Assembly: GCA_965227445.1 (NCBI GenBank)
Contig: OZ245751.1
Coordinates: forward strand, 2,914,001 to 2,978,000
DNA length: 64,000 nt
Source of the DNA: DT-110 sp030148525
Lineage (GTDB): Bacteria; Bacteroidota; Bacteroidia; Chitinophagales; Saprospiraceae
Reading direction: 5' to 3'
Shown: in pieces, positions 28,001-32,883 of the stretch
How the letters are laid out: each line of letters opens with the position of its first letter
Numbering within the stretch: the stretch's first letter is position 1
The notes under the pieces: model-generated
Seen by the model: only the letters and a program-made list of their open reading frames with translations
Databases searched by the model: none
What the model was told of the DNA's origin: nothing
Position numbers and translations under genes: made by a program

Positions 28001-30260
28001 GGTAACCATCGGTCTGATCGATGTCTATTTTCAGATGGTTGTCTGCCTGACCGAAGAATCCGCAAGGTCCATTACTGTTGTCTACCTCAGCCACATCGCC
28101 CCAAACCTGGATATCATCATTTGCAATACAATCAGGAATCGGGAGTACAAAATGGGAGGGGTCACCACATTCACTGGTTTTATTGAGGGTGAAACCCAAC
28201 TGAATGACTCCGCATTCTTGTTCCTGGACTACAACCTCCACGCATTCACCAGCGCAAGATTCTACCGTGATATTTGCCTGGTCGGTACCCGAACAGCCAT
28301 TTTCATCCGTATAAGTGTAAGTAACCTGGTAGGTACCTGCACCAACCGCTGTCGGGTCAAACTTGCCATCGCTGACACCATCGCCGCTGAAGGTGCCGCC
28401 CGAGGGATGACCAGTCAGGGTGATCTTGTCATCATCTGCACATACCGGGTCGTAGCTGCCCGCCTCCACTTCGGGGGAAGCTTTCACGTAGATCGTTGCG
28501 TGATCTTCGCCCGAACAACCATTTTGATCAGTGTAGGTATACGAAATGCTATACATTCCGGGGCCAAAATCCGACGGGTCAAACTTGCCATCGCTCACAC
28601 CCATACCAGAGAAAGTACCGCCGGCAGGACTACCAGACAAGGTAATCGGTTCGTTATCTTCACAAATTGGGTTATAGTGACCGGCATCTACGTGCGGGTT
28701 GTCGACGACAGTTACGTGTACTTCGTCTTCAGCTTGGCAATTGCCATCAAAGACAATCGCTTTATATGTTTTGGAATGAGGTGGAGTAACGTCGATGGAA
28801 GTTCCTTCACCGATCTTATTGTCATTTCGGTACCACTTTACCACGGCATTATTAGAGGCATTGGTGAGATCCGCGGTCAGGGTAACGGAATTCCCAGCAC
28901 ATACAGGGTCAGGAGTAGGTACGTGAATATCGACATTGCAATTCGAATTGATAACGATGTGGAAATTCCTGGTTTTGGTATCACACTTATCTCCCGTTGC
29001 TCCGTCTCCGGAGTAGGCTTCTGCCTTAAGGGTGTACGAGCCAGCTCCTTTATGGAAGAAAGACCCTGTTCCCGGGTAGTTGAAAGGTGTATTTTCTTCG
29101 ATGATCTCATCATAATCGTCTCCGGAGAGGGTAAATTTGACGCTTTCGATACTGCCCTCGTATCCAATTTCGAAATAGAATTTATCACTTTCGTCGAAGG
29201 TGTAAGTTTGTCCATTGCTTACCGTAGCGATGGTACTACCATGCTCATCCTTTAGTTTGATGGAGGTAATATCTACTCCTTCACAGGGGTCTGGAGCAGA
29301 GCATTGAGCCGTGTAGGCTACGAAATTCTGCAAACCAGAAGTCTTTGACTTAAAAAAGACCATGTTTTCAGCGATTCCACCCTGAGCGTGAGAGACTGCA
29401 TTTTTTGCCTGTTGGCAAAGGTCATTACAAGAGGTTTGCCCTAACAGTCCCCAAATAGCATCATTAACGGTGGATCGCTCATCATATGTAAGGTGGGGAG
29501 CATTACAAAAAATCCAGTTGATCCGCTCGGCTGTCAATTCACTAATCCCAAAATTAGATGCTCCAATTATTTTGTCATAGCGGGCTGTCCCGTACGGATA
29601 CCCTTGAGCCGGTGTTGGTTCAGTGCGGTTGTAATTCAGGCAGTACACTTCATGGGAAGGTTGAATTTCACAACTTCCTGTGGTATATGCCATGCAACCG
29701 GTATAGCGGTCATCCGCAAAAAAGTATTGGTTTTTGAGCAGGTTACTGCCGTTGATGGTCAAGTGTTCACCATCGCAATTGGTATAGTTATAGGTACCAG
29801 AGCAGTAGGTTCGCAGATCGGCACCGGTAACTTCTTCCGAGCAAATCCGGGTCAGATCAAGGAATTCTTCCCAGACTGCACTTACACATTCGGCCTCACC
29901 GCTGCGTTTAACCTGAATGTTCTCGTAGGTTCCGGCGAACAAATCATCCAAAACCAAGGTCTTACCTGCGGAAACTACTTTTTGGAAGCCTTTTTTAGAC
30001 CCAAAATCGAGCGATACTTCATAAGTGGTGCCATCAGGTGCTGATTCATCCTCGATACGGATGCGAATCTGACCGTCACCCTCTGTGCAATCAGAAGGCT
30101 TCCGGTAATCCACCGCCAGAATAGCAGGTGGCGTACATGACAGGTTGGAAAATTGGATTTTATGTCGACTACTCTCCAAGTCGCCGAACAATCCTAATAG
30201 TAGGAAAAGGGTACCGAGCGACAGAAAGGAAAAACTTGTTTTTCTGTACAAGTGAATCAT
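13032..30260 (-). CDS. Giant multidomain secreted adhesin with T9SS type A sorting domain
   Basis: About 5,742 residues. I start at ATG 30260, which opens a normal signal peptide (MIHLYRKTSFSFLSLG...); the ATG at 30293 sits in a TATGTACC promoter-like box. In order: a thioester-like domain (Cys207 in 'YCLNY', 'INWIF', 'VNDAIW'); Ig-like segments; many ~73-residue repeats, each with two Cys ('GPVC...GGTFSG.GVS...G.YTITYTYTDGNGC'). Three Asp-Gly arrays fall within the repeat region. Then come three SdrD-B-like domains ('GDYVWEDTDQDGQQD', DNA ~16.9-17.65 kb), four 'VCDDNGTPTD' repeats (~15.65-16.6 kb) and HYR-like segments. A type A sorting domain closes the protein ('NFPNPVFGETIIGFELP', 'LYYQLDFKG...ML'). 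Export by the T9SS to the cell surface as an adhesin or structural stalk is likely; the ligand is unknown. The frame is intact throughout. Confidence 0.93.
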   Translation of the reverse strand: MIHLYRKTSFSFLSLGTLFLLLGLFGDLESSRHKIQFSNLSCTPPAILAVDYRKPSDCTEGDGQIRIRIEDESAPDGTTYEVSLDFGSKKGFQKVVSAGKTLVLDDLFAGTYENIQVKRSGEAECVSAVWEEFLDLTRICSEEVTGADLRTYCSGTYNYTNCDGEHLTINGSNLLKNQYFFADDRYTGCMAYTTGSCEIQPSHEVYCLNYNRTEPTPAQGYPYGTARYDKIIGASNFGISELTAERINWIFCNAPHLTYDERSTVNDAIWGLLGQTSCNDLCQQAKNAVSHAQGGIAENMVFFKSKTSGLQNFVAYTAQCSAPDPCEGVDITSIKLKDEHGSTIATVSNGQTYTFDESDKFYFEIGYEGSIESVKFTLSGDDYDEIIEENTPFNYPGTGSFFHKGAGSYTLKAEAYSGDGATGDKCDTKTRNFHIVINSNCNVDIHVPTPDPVCAGNSVTLTADLTNASNNAVVKWYRNDNKIGEGTSIDVTPPHSKTYKAIVFDGNCQAEDEVHVTVVDNPHVDAGHYNPICEDNEPITLSGSPAGGTFSGMGVSDGKFDPSDFGPGMYSISYTYTDQNGCSGEDHATIYVKASPEVEAGSYDPVCADDDKITLTGHPSGGTFSGDGVSDGKFDPTAVGAGTYQVTYTYTDENGCSGTDQANITVESCAGECVEVVVQEQECGVIQLGFTLNKTSECGDPSHFVLPIPDCIANDDIQVWGDVAEVDNSNGPCGFFGQADNHLKIDIDQTDGYPYHVTLRIHGASLEMGAGSVGIKGGTKCEVISGLPKIVCQTNPEVTASDDEEICIGESTIISASANKGSQPYTFTWSDGLGTGPQKTVSPTQEKTYYVTVTDANNCTDVASVTVSVRDKFTSAGSITGDESQCGSYQATTIQGDLDIQGCEEAEPAFRWQKRLVGTTNWMTIPNTDSKDYNPGQIDESTEFRRQVRIKNGGTKWSSSNTVTKTVLDGGEAEAGSYGPVCEDDGKITLSGSPNGGTFSGHGVSNGKFDPTVVGPGTYTITYTVTQNGCTGTDHTEIVVKPTPDVEAGSYGSVCEDDGKITLTGHPSGGTFSGPGVSNGKFDPGAMGSGSYTITYRVTKDGCTGMDETTIHVGESTQADAGDYGPVCEGGDKITLSGHPSGGTFSGPGVENGKFNPATVGPGTYTITYTLPGGSNDDDDDGDDDDDGDDDDDGDDDDDGDDDDDGDDDDDGDDDDDDDGDDDDDGDDDDDGDDDDDGDDDNGSGSACGSSTATTTITVLASPDVDAGHYDPVCADDGKITLSGSPNGGTFSGHGVSNGKFDPTAVGPGTYTITYTLTQNGCTATDHTEIVVRPTPDVDAGHYGPVCEDDGKITLTGHPSGGTFSGPGVSNGKFDPGAVGSGSYTITYRVTKDGCTGMDETTIHVGESTQADAGDYGPVCEGGDKITLSGHPSGGTFSGPGVENGKFNPATVDPGTYTITYTLPGGSNDDDDDGDDDDDGDDDDDGDDDDDGDDDGDDDDDGDDDDDGDDDDDGDDDDDGDDDDGDDDDDGDDDDDGDDDDDGDDDNGSGSACGSSTATTTITVLASPDVDAGHYDPVCADDGKITLSGSPNGGTFSGHGVSNGKFDPTAVGPGTYTITYTLTQNGCTATDHTEIVVRPIPDVEAGSYGPVCEDDGKITLSGSPSGGTFSGPGVSNGKFDPGAVGSGSYTITYRVTKDGCTGMDETTIHVGESTQADAGDYAPVCEGGDKITLSGHPSGGTFSGPGVENGKFNPATVGPGTYTITYTLPGGSNDDDGDDDDDGDDDDDGDDDDDGDDDDDGDDDDDGDDDDDGDDDDDGDDDDDGDDDNDGDDDNGSGSACGSSTATTTITVLASPDVDAGHYDPVCADDDKITLTGHPSGGTFSGDGVSDGKFDPTAVGAGTYQVTYIYTDENGCSGTDQANITVESCAGECVEVVVQEQECGVIQLGFTLNKTSECGDPSHFVLPIPDCIANDDIQVWGDVAEVDNSNGPCGFFDQADNHLKIDIDQTDGYPYHVTLRIHGASLEMGAGSVGIKGGTKCEVISGLPKIVCQTNPEVTASDDEEICIGESTIISASANKGSQPYTFTWSDGLGTGPQKTVSPTQEKTYYVTVTDANNCTDVASVTVSVRDKFTSAGSITGDESQCGSYQATTIQGDLDIQGCEEAEPAFRWQKRLVGTTNWMTIPNTDSKDYNPGQIDESTEFRRQVRIKNGGTKWSSSNTVTKTVLDGGEAEAGSYGPVCEDDGKITLSGSPNGGTFSGPGVSNGKFDPTAVGPGTYTITYTVTQNGCTATDHTEIVVKPTPDVEAGSYGPVCEDDGKITLSGSPSGGTFSGPGVSNGRFDPTAVGPGTYTITYTLTQNGCTGEDQTQITVKPLPTVDAGSYNPLCEDEGSINLVGSPAGGTFSGTGVSGSTFSPSVAGPGLFTITYVYTDGSGCTNEATTQILVYSQPTVTIQEVDPVCIDNGLITLRATPVGGTFSGDGVSGNTFDPAIGAGTYTITYTYTDGNGCTNSDETTIVVNPLPTVEAGTYGPVCVDNGLVNLSGSPAGGTFSGDGVSGNTFDPAIGAGTYTITYTYTDGNGCTNSDETTIVVNPLPTVDAGTYGPVCVDEGLITLSGSPQGGTFSGDGVSGTTFDPAIGAGTYTITYTYTDAKGCTNSDEATIEVNPLPTVDAGTYGPVCVDEGLITLSGSPQGGTFSGDGVSGTTFDPAIGAGTYTITYTYTDGNGCTNSDETTVCVDEGLITLSGSPQGGTFSGDGVSGTTFDPAIGAGTYTITYTYTDGNGCTNSDEATIEVNPLPTVDAGTYNPVCLDAGLIMLSGTPAGGTFSGDGVSGNKFDPAIGAGTYIITYTYADGNGCTNTDEATIEVNPLPTVDAGTYDPVCADADPVTLAGSPAGGTFTGNGVDGNQFDPAIGAGSYQITYTYTDAKGCTNSDQVTIVVNPLPALTVQSASCSEDLLSYSVTGTLQSGIELEASFGTIERDGNSFTVSGVPAGMDLELTATNSDTDCKSTLTVTAPDCNCPVVNAPVSGGNKTTCADQQIPQLSASADDGLVIDWYLNAVGGTPLKVASTTFTPAEAGTYYAEARDPVSDCTSASRTPVSLTINPLPTVDAGNYGPVCVDNGLIPLTGSPAGGTFFGTGVSDNQFTPDVGPGSYTITYTYTDGNGCTNTDETTIVVNPLPTVDAGEYGPFCVDANPVTLVGSPVGGTFSGNGVSGNQFDPGTGAGTYEITYTYTDGNGCTNTDQTAIVVNPLPVVDAGSYDPVCVDNGLVTLTGTPVGGTFTGQGVSGNQFDPGIGQGTYLVTYVYTDGNGCVNSDQASIVVNPLPVVDAGDYGPFCMDADPVALVGSPAGGTFTGDGVSGNQFDPGTGAGTYEITYTYTDGNGCTNTDQTTIVVNPLPVVDAGSYNPVCVDNGLVTLAGNPAGGTFSGTGVSGNQFNPGVGPGSYTITYTYTDNLGCTNSDEATIVVNPLPTVDPGEYGPLCETDEAIPLVGNPSGGTFSGPGVIGNAYYPQAVGPGTYNISYTYTDGNTCTTTESTTIVVKEQRTAGADRTTNVCEGTILDLATILDGADQGGTFAEVGNTGVLSGSTFNTTGLGGNTYQFTYTVESDAPCESDEAILTVNVVTQVSAGQDVLTNACEGETIDLFALLDGADAGGTFTESTEFGAVNGGSANTANLAGETITVIYTVGNGQTCPTDQATITILINDNPEPLARATTPCIGETLGLVVDEFGQTGPYTYQWVGPDGFTSDLKDPSVASVTLANEGTYFVTVTDGNGCKGSTSVKADILELPAVSAGPDKTICLGETVTLTASGATTYSWSNGDAGASIEVSPEETTTYTVTGTSDDGCSATDMVTVFVNPLPVANAGPDQSICPGESVTLTASGGVSYLWSTGDDEASITLMPNETTTYSVTVTDANGCMATDMVNVTVNDLPVGTITNIACSADLTTYTVTIQTDADIIDPTAGSVLNDGGGQYRITGITAGQSIAIGLRQSATTCETSINVQAPDCSCPFLAPPISGGDVDVCEDAIVNGNLPPISATVTSNDLTVDWYDSPAGGAPLRTGSTTFFPQEEGTYYAQTRNTVTDCISNTRTAVEIDVLPATPTAMVMDATVCGTDDPETPGADNTLDLQTLVTGFQGGFWRESDDDLDRQGSIFTATPDLIGQTVTFEYVITGRGNRPGTACASQVYEVEVTIISCEKGALGDYVWEDTDQDGQQDPGEMGVSDITVNLYTCADLNNAISTTTTDANGGYLFTDLDEGSYVVEFVLPSGKSFTTDNQGNDNFDSDAGEDGFTACIELGAGETNLTIDAGITPEETNEIGDYVWEDTDEDGQQDVDEPGVSGITVNLYTCADLENAIASTTTDMDGGYLFSDLPDGEYVVEFVLPEGRDFTEDNQGSDATDSDAGEDGFTACIEVSGGESNLTVDAGISPPTGEIGDCVWADTDQDGQKDPEEEGVPGIIVRLFDCDNMETPIATTMTDANGSYSFPNLPAGNYIVQFVIGNGASFTHDLMGDAETDSNADPVSGMTFCIELEEGEKDPTIDAGIIIFDPCDIETVQVSNVVCDDNGTPTDPSDDQFTFDLVVTGTAVSNGWTATDGNGTMGAYGEMVTFGPYPISGGDVSFNVVDNNDENCEATVYVPAPNTCSQGCELNYEVLNLACDDNGTPTDASDDTYTFDLLVNSVNGSTGWLANDADFTIGNYGELVTFGPYSIDDLPNLSFDIFDLRKLECNATVSVEAPATCSGMQCEIISTVISNVCDDNGTPDDTSDDTYTFELLVEGEFLSGTWEATDANNTTGTYGEVVAFGPYPISGGEQSFTISDVNEPDCKTTVWVGIPEECSPQCVLDATVVSVNRDDQGTIEDLTDDTFTFDVTVTGTNSSVGWIANDDDEMRGFYGDTKTFGPYSVNDGPIAITFVDLLDRTCAETITINPPVGPITTPECPDDVVDAVMLTQNVHEVDGTLEPGDDQLEAADDICWLDSGSLADGSRYFDVQSFTPSATGGEEQTYTFVLLTNGNATGALFQGTDLEETLACTNLMAPCGDNDADIGLTVESADYPVEGGWQTAVRFTETLNAGATYTLLTTTTAPDASSDYAWLIIPESSDELTLSDGGEDLSSITVNFNRDLICTDLNEILNNPASLDWLGQPDVSDMDLNVDRIEFTDQFLEGDDCEADTIIRSFVLILEDGSERAACEQQIIIRKPALADLQGPACHIDMDCGEVAEEVTEEGYPAPSLTGYPMVVTAFGIQSLGDPYCGLEATFTDQLLDENGCADNYQVQRTWTVTGDCLNDGATATFEQIIRVGDFTGPVIACPLSNHYCPIIEEDIMLFSTDVFDCTATIEVPLPEVEDACSAVGEILTEVLAIEEDGDTENLVLVATIPSDATDRTLTGLEQGDYYFRYTAADECGNTTEQLCRFRVADLEVPIAICQGNLNISLGSSGLARAYVSNVDFGSYDNCEVVSREVRRKFMNDPVTGEPLDEPVYSEWGSYVTFDCMDAGQLVEVELRITDAAGNEAICWSDYLIEDKIAPICGGLLDAEVDCDELPDDFDARDIEQLSTQFGEASVTDNCSATVEELEPRITATNGSVCLIERRFLATDASGNVSRDTFTQVVSIVNDSGCSVCEETSAIVEGPGGINSPHRTRSETLPNTKHKGLVLMQNFPNPVFGETIIGFELPESGEATIRVFTRTGRLLKVIEGDYHQGYSSVRLLRQDLPKAAGTLYYQLDFKGVQVTRQMLIIE
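22041..22211 (-). repeat. Shortened adhesin repeat unit (57 instead of 73 codons)
   Basis: The marker gtcgacacat recurs at 22041, 22212 and 22431. The second interval is the normal 219 bases, but the first is 171, so 48 bases are missing. In the protein, 'DETTVCVDEG' replaces the usual junction, and the 16-residue segment from IVVNPLPT to YGP is gone. The frame is kept. It records a recombination event between units. Confidence 0.8.
23290..24675 (-). repeat. Internal segmental duplication of the adhesin gene, copy A
   Basis: This ~1.39-kb block matches 27070-28455 at an exact offset of 3,780 bases (1,260 codons). Over the central ~1.1 kb I count by eye only about 15 differences. It encodes part of a repeat pair, a distinct insert with 'VVQEQECGVIQLGFTLNKTSECGD' and 'CQTNPEVTASDDEEICIGES', and the 'KTVLDGGEAEAG' junction. 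Confidence 0.85.
24756..24945 (-). repeat. Asp-Gly array 1 of the adhesin
   Basis: An array of (Asp4-5 Gly) units encoded by GAY runs separated by GGA, lying between a 'GGSN' and an 'NGSGSACGSS' boundary. It is the shortest of three arrays (~190 bases). Confidence 0.9.
25620..25860 (-). repeat. Asp-Gly array 2 of the adhesin
   Basis: The same composition as array 1 at ~241 bases. The repeat periods containing arrays 1 and 2 differ by 51 bases (864 against 915), which equals the difference in array length. All the length change therefore sits in the array. Confidence 0.9.
26535..26735 (-). repeat. Asp-Gly array 3 of the adhesin
   Basis: A third array (~201 bases) with one longer Asp7 run. 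As with the others it separates a 'GGSN' boundary from 'NGSGSACGSS'. The three arrays plus flanking domains form a tandem of ~0.86-0.92 kb units. Confidence 0.9.
27070..28455 (-). repeat. Internal segmental duplication of the adhesin gene, copy B
   Basis: Partner of 23290-24675. Protein-level differences are few, for example 'GQADNH' here against 'DQADNH' in the other copy. Between the two copies lie the three Asp-Gly units, so the duplicated block brackets them. Confidence 0.85.
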
Positions 30261-30358
30261 GATCCAATAAGTTGTCTTTCCCTGCAGGTACATACCTGTG
30301 ACAGCCGAACGCTAGAGGCATTCAGGAAAAGTGGTTAGAACAATACATGCTGATACAA

Positions 30359-30382
30359 GGCATGCTATGTCTGTAGCATGCC
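30359..30382. promoter_or_regulatory. Perfect hairpin upstream of the giant adhesin
   Basis: A 9-bp perfect stem ggcatgcta / tagcatgcc with a 6-base loop lies about 100 bases upstream of the adhesin start, in the probable 5' leader or promoter zone. It has no T-run on either side. It could be an operator or an mRNA-leader structure; there is no direct evidence for either. The rest of 30261-30720 is AT-rich with no gene seen. Confidence 0.4.
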
Positions 30383-30720
30383 ACAATACAAATAGATGCA
30401 CCGGACGTGTATTCGCCGGGACATTTTTTTACAACTATGATAATCAAGGAGGATCGAAAAAGGGGAAAGGGGCCTATACGCAATCAAAAACCAAATAGGA
30501 AAATAGCTTCAGTTGATGCGCAGTAGTGAAACAAAGATATAGCAATTAATTGCAATTAAAAATAATTTTAGAAATAAAAGGGGAAACACTGTGTATTAGC
30601 AGCGTTTTATGCGTTAACACAGTAAGTAGCCGTCCGTATTTTCCTATCTGCTTTATTCTGCGGACTATGTCAAGCTAAAAGACAGCTAAGACCAATCACG
30701 CAATATGCCTTTGACTGTCA

Positions 30721-31077
30721 TCGGGATTGGCTAACGCCCATCCCTTATGGGGGGTGGGCTCAATCCAAGACTTAGCCAAGCCCTGCGGTCTTTGGCTTTT
30801 TTAGTTTCCCATGACCCTCCAAACTGCGTTTGGTAATCATCGGGATTGGCTAACGCCCATCCCTTATGGGGGGTGGGCTCAATCCAAGACTTTGCCAAGC
30901 CCTGCGGCCTTTGGCTTTTTTAGTTTCCCATGACCCTCCAAACTGCGTTTGGTAATCATCGGGATTGGCTAACGCCCATCCCTTATGGGGGGTGGGCTCA
31001 ATCCAAGACTTAGCCAAGCCCTGCGGCCTTTGGCTTTTTTAGTTTCCCATGACCCTCCAAACTGCGTTTGGGGTCAT
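30721..31077. repeat. 119-bp tandem repeat, three copies, beside tRNA-Ser
   Basis: The marker 'tcgggattggctaacgccca' begins at 30721, 30840 and 30959, an exact 119-bp period with almost no divergence. Each unit carries three hairpins: gcccatccc...ggggtgggc, agccaa...ttggct followed by tttttt, and ccaaac-tgc-gtttgg. The 'ggcttttttagtttccc' part matches, in inverse, the sequence just past the tRNA terminator. No coding potential. Confidence 0.88.
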
Positions 31078-31094
31078 GGGAAACTAAAAAAGCC
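31032..31094. repeat. 24-bp perfect inverted repeat joining the tandem array to the tRNA terminator
   Basis: The left arm (31032-31055) begins ggcttttttagtttcccat and ends gaccc. The right arm (31071-31094) is its exact complement, with a 15-base spacer that itself contains ccaaac/gtttg. The right arm runs into the tRNA-Ser terminator stem, so the array unit looks like an inverted copy of the tRNA's 3' flank. Confidence 0.85.
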
Positions 31095-31116
31095 AACCAC
31101 CTGACGGTGGTTGGCT
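31085..31116 (-). terminator. Rho-independent terminator of tRNA-Ser
   Basis: On the minus strand, a GC-rich stem AGCCAACCACC / GGTGGTTGGCT with a short loop is followed by TTTTTT. It starts 12 bases after the tRNA CCA end. Confidence 0.88.
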
Positions 31117-31127
31117 AAGTCTTGGTT

Positions 31128-31218
31128 TGGCGGAGGAGGAGGGATTCGAACCCCCGATGGGCTATTAACCCATGCCGGTTTTCAAGACCGGTGCAATCAA
31201 CCGCTCTGCCACTCCTCC
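31128..31218 (-). tRNA. tRNA-Ser (anticodon UGA)
   Basis: A class II tRNA read on the minus strand. The acceptor stem GGAGGAG (31212-31218) pairs with CTCCTCC, then discriminator G and an encoded CCA. The anticodon loop reads CTTGAAAA with anticodon TGA. A long variable arm (catgggttaatagcccatc) identifies serine, and the T-loop TTCGAAT is standard. It is 91 bases with CCA. It has its own terminator and is probably a single-gene transcript. Confidence 0.96.
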
Positions 31219-31289
31219 TGGCTTTTCGGTTAAAGCGGTTGCAAATATAAGGCTGTTTCCTGCAAAAGGAAAGCCTCTGGCGATTTTTT

Positions 31290-31373
31290 TTAGGCAATAT
31301 AGGGGAGTAAAAAAAGGCTCGCCCAACTGACTAAAATAATCAGGCTAATCAGGAGGTTTTTGATCGTTTTCAT
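31290..31373 (-). CDS. Possible 27-residue hydrophobic small protein
   Basis: The minus strand reads MKTIKNLL, then ~17 hydrophobic residues, ending LLPYIA and TAA. The positive N-terminus followed by one membrane segment is typical of small single-pass membrane proteins. I see no strong ribosome site, and Bacteroidota often lack one. Chance cannot be excluded at this length. It is the only candidate gene between tRNA-Ser and the TraB/GumN gene; the rest of that stretch (31374-31518) is AT-rich with no feature seen. Confidence 0.3.
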   Translation of the reverse strand: MKTIKNLLISLIILVSWASLFLLPYIA

Positions 31374-31518
31374 CTTGGTTGTTTATTCGGGTAATAATGT
31401 GTAATAAATAAACCAGTGGTTTTGTTACCGGCTCTTTTTAATTATCCTACTACCAATCACCCTATACTAAATAAAACATTAGGCTTTGACAGTCAGATAT
31501 TTACAACCCAGTTCAAAC

Positions 31519-32310
31519 TCACATTAACAACATAGGACGTAAACGCCAGTTTGCACGCTTCAACTGAGCCAGGATCCCTTGGTCTCCCCCAAGGTGAGCA
31601 GCCCCGACTGCGGCAAAAACGGAGTTTTCAGTAGCCATGTCAACCAGGGATTCCACCATACGCCGGTTGCGATCGTACAAAAACAATCGGCGGTGATTAC
31701 CCAATCCTCTTTTAGCTCCGAGATACAGCTGCTGAATCCGTTGGTCCTGGTACCATTCCATCATTTTTAATAAATGGCGGCGGTGACGGGATATATGCTT
31801 GCTCATGAACCAAAGTTGCCGAACCGACTCTTCGATCGGTACTAGCTTTATGATTGCTAATTGTCGCTCAAAGGTTTCAAGGCCAGCACTGGTAAGCCCC
31901 CGCTCGACTCCTATCTGGGCCAATGCCTGGTCCAGAGCCAGGGCGTGATCTTCCGAAAAGAAAGAAGCATCGACCAGGCTTTGCACCAGGAAAGGGTGTA
32001 AAAAGCGCAGCCGTTGCAAATCAATGCCGGTGGATTTGAAGATCATACGCCGGCACTTTTCAAATTTCTTAGCACCCAGGCGAGTGAGGAGATCGTAACC
32101 GGAAGGAGTAGAAACGCCACTGAATCCATGCATAGCAGGATCCGTCAGATCGTACTCCGTAGCGAGAATATCTACTTCGGAAAGGCAGGGTTCAACACCG
32201 TTCAGAAAAGCATGTGCCAGAGCCGAACGGGTGTGCATAGTCCCAAACAGAAAATGGGTAGTACCACCGGGGGCTTCCAGCTGCCACAGCAAGCTGTCTT
32301 TTTTAGACAT
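31519..32310 (-). CDS. TraB/GumN family protein
   Basis: This 263-residue protein begins 'LLWQLEAPGGTTHFLFGTMH', carrying the family's GTMH motif. It continues with 'LATEYDL' and ends with the second signature 'FAAVGAAHLGGDQGILAQLK'. The TraB/GumN fold is related to Tiki-type metal-dependent hydrolases; the substrate of the bacterial members is not established. There is no clear signal peptide at this start, unlike many GumN proteins, so a cytoplasmic location is plausible. It lies 99 bases downstream of the Lrp gene on the same strand; co-transcription is possible. Confidence 0.85.
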   Translation of the reverse strand: MSKKDSLLWQLEAPGGTTHFLFGTMHTRSALAHAFLNGVEPCLSEVDILATEYDLTDPAMHGFSGVSTPSGYDLLTRLGAKKFEKCRRMIFKSTGIDLQRLRFLHPFLVQSLVDASFFSEDHALALDQALAQIGVERGLTSAGLETFERQLAIIKLVPIEESVRQLWFMSKHISRHRRHLLKMMEWYQDQRIQQLYLGAKRGLGNHRRLFLYDRNRRMVESLVDMATENSVFAAVGAAHLGGDQGILAQLKRANWRLRPMLLM

Positions 32311-32409
32311 AGGTTCTGAAAATCAGCGACCCTACGTAGCACAGAAACATGTGCAGCGCAGGGCCGAACGTATTATTCCCAAACAGTCTGGATCAGACTG
32401 TCGATCAGG

Positions 32410-32883
32410 TTATTCGTATCGGTATGGCAAAACCTTGGCGTCCTTAACCGTTGAAAGGGTCATGAGCGTTTTAAGCCGTTCGATCTCATCGATTTGCGAT
32501 AGGGTCTTGAACAGTAATTGTTCGTAGATCGGAATATCGCGACAAACGATTTTAATGAGAAAGTCAGCCTCACCGGTGATAATATAGCACTCGACAATTT
32601 CTTCAATTTCCCGGATTTTCTCGAGAAAATGATTCAGTGCATTTTCTTTCTGCCAAGCCAGGCTTACCAACACAAAGGTTTTCACGTTCAGACCAATTGC
32701 CTGAGGGTTAACCTGTGCGTGGTAACTTTCAATAATGTTATTGTTTTCCAGTTTCTTAACCCGTTCGAGGGTTGGGGCGGGGGAAAGCCCGATTTTTTTG
32801 GACAAGTCTAGATTGGTGATCTTACTGTTTTCCTGCAGAATCCTGAGGATTTTAAGATCGATCTTGTCTAATTTCTCTGCCAT
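32410..32883 (-). CDS. Lrp/AsnC family transcriptional regulator
   Basis: This 157-residue protein has the canonical layout. The N-terminal winged helix-turn-helix is 'LDKIDLKILRILQENSKITNLDLSKKIGLSPAPTLERVKKLE'. A C-terminal RAM/ligand-binding domain follows ('KTFVLVSLAWQKENALNHFLEKI...ITGEADFLIKIVCRD'). Such regulators sense amino acids and control their metabolism. It lies downstream of glutamate dehydrogenase on the same strand after a 311-base gap containing a stable hairpin. Regulation of that gene is a reasonable guess, not shown. Confidence 0.95.
   Translation of the reverse strand: MAEKLDKIDLKILRILQENSKITNLDLSKKIGLSPAPTLERVKKLENNNIIESYHAQVNPQAIGLNVKTFVLVSLAWQKENALNHFLEKIREIEEIVECYIITGEADFLIKIVCRDIPIYEQLLFKTLSQIDEIERLKTLMTLSTVKDAKVLPYRYE

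Noticed and set aside
23157..29255. Long plus-strand open frames of 515 and 803 codons opposite the giant adhesin
   Set aside because: They are antisense to the duplicated, low-stop repeat DNA of the adhesin, repeat with the same 3,780-base period, and show no domain. The minus strand has the signal peptide, domains and sorting signal.
30721..31077. Possible CRISPR array
   Set aside because: The 119-bp units are contiguous near-identical copies without unique spacers, and no cas genes are present.
31115..31297. A 60-codon minus-strand open frame covering the tRNA
   Set aside because: Its translation is the familiar conceptual product of a tRNA-Ser ('SGRAVDCTGLENRH...RGFESLLLRQ'); the tRNA explains the sequence.
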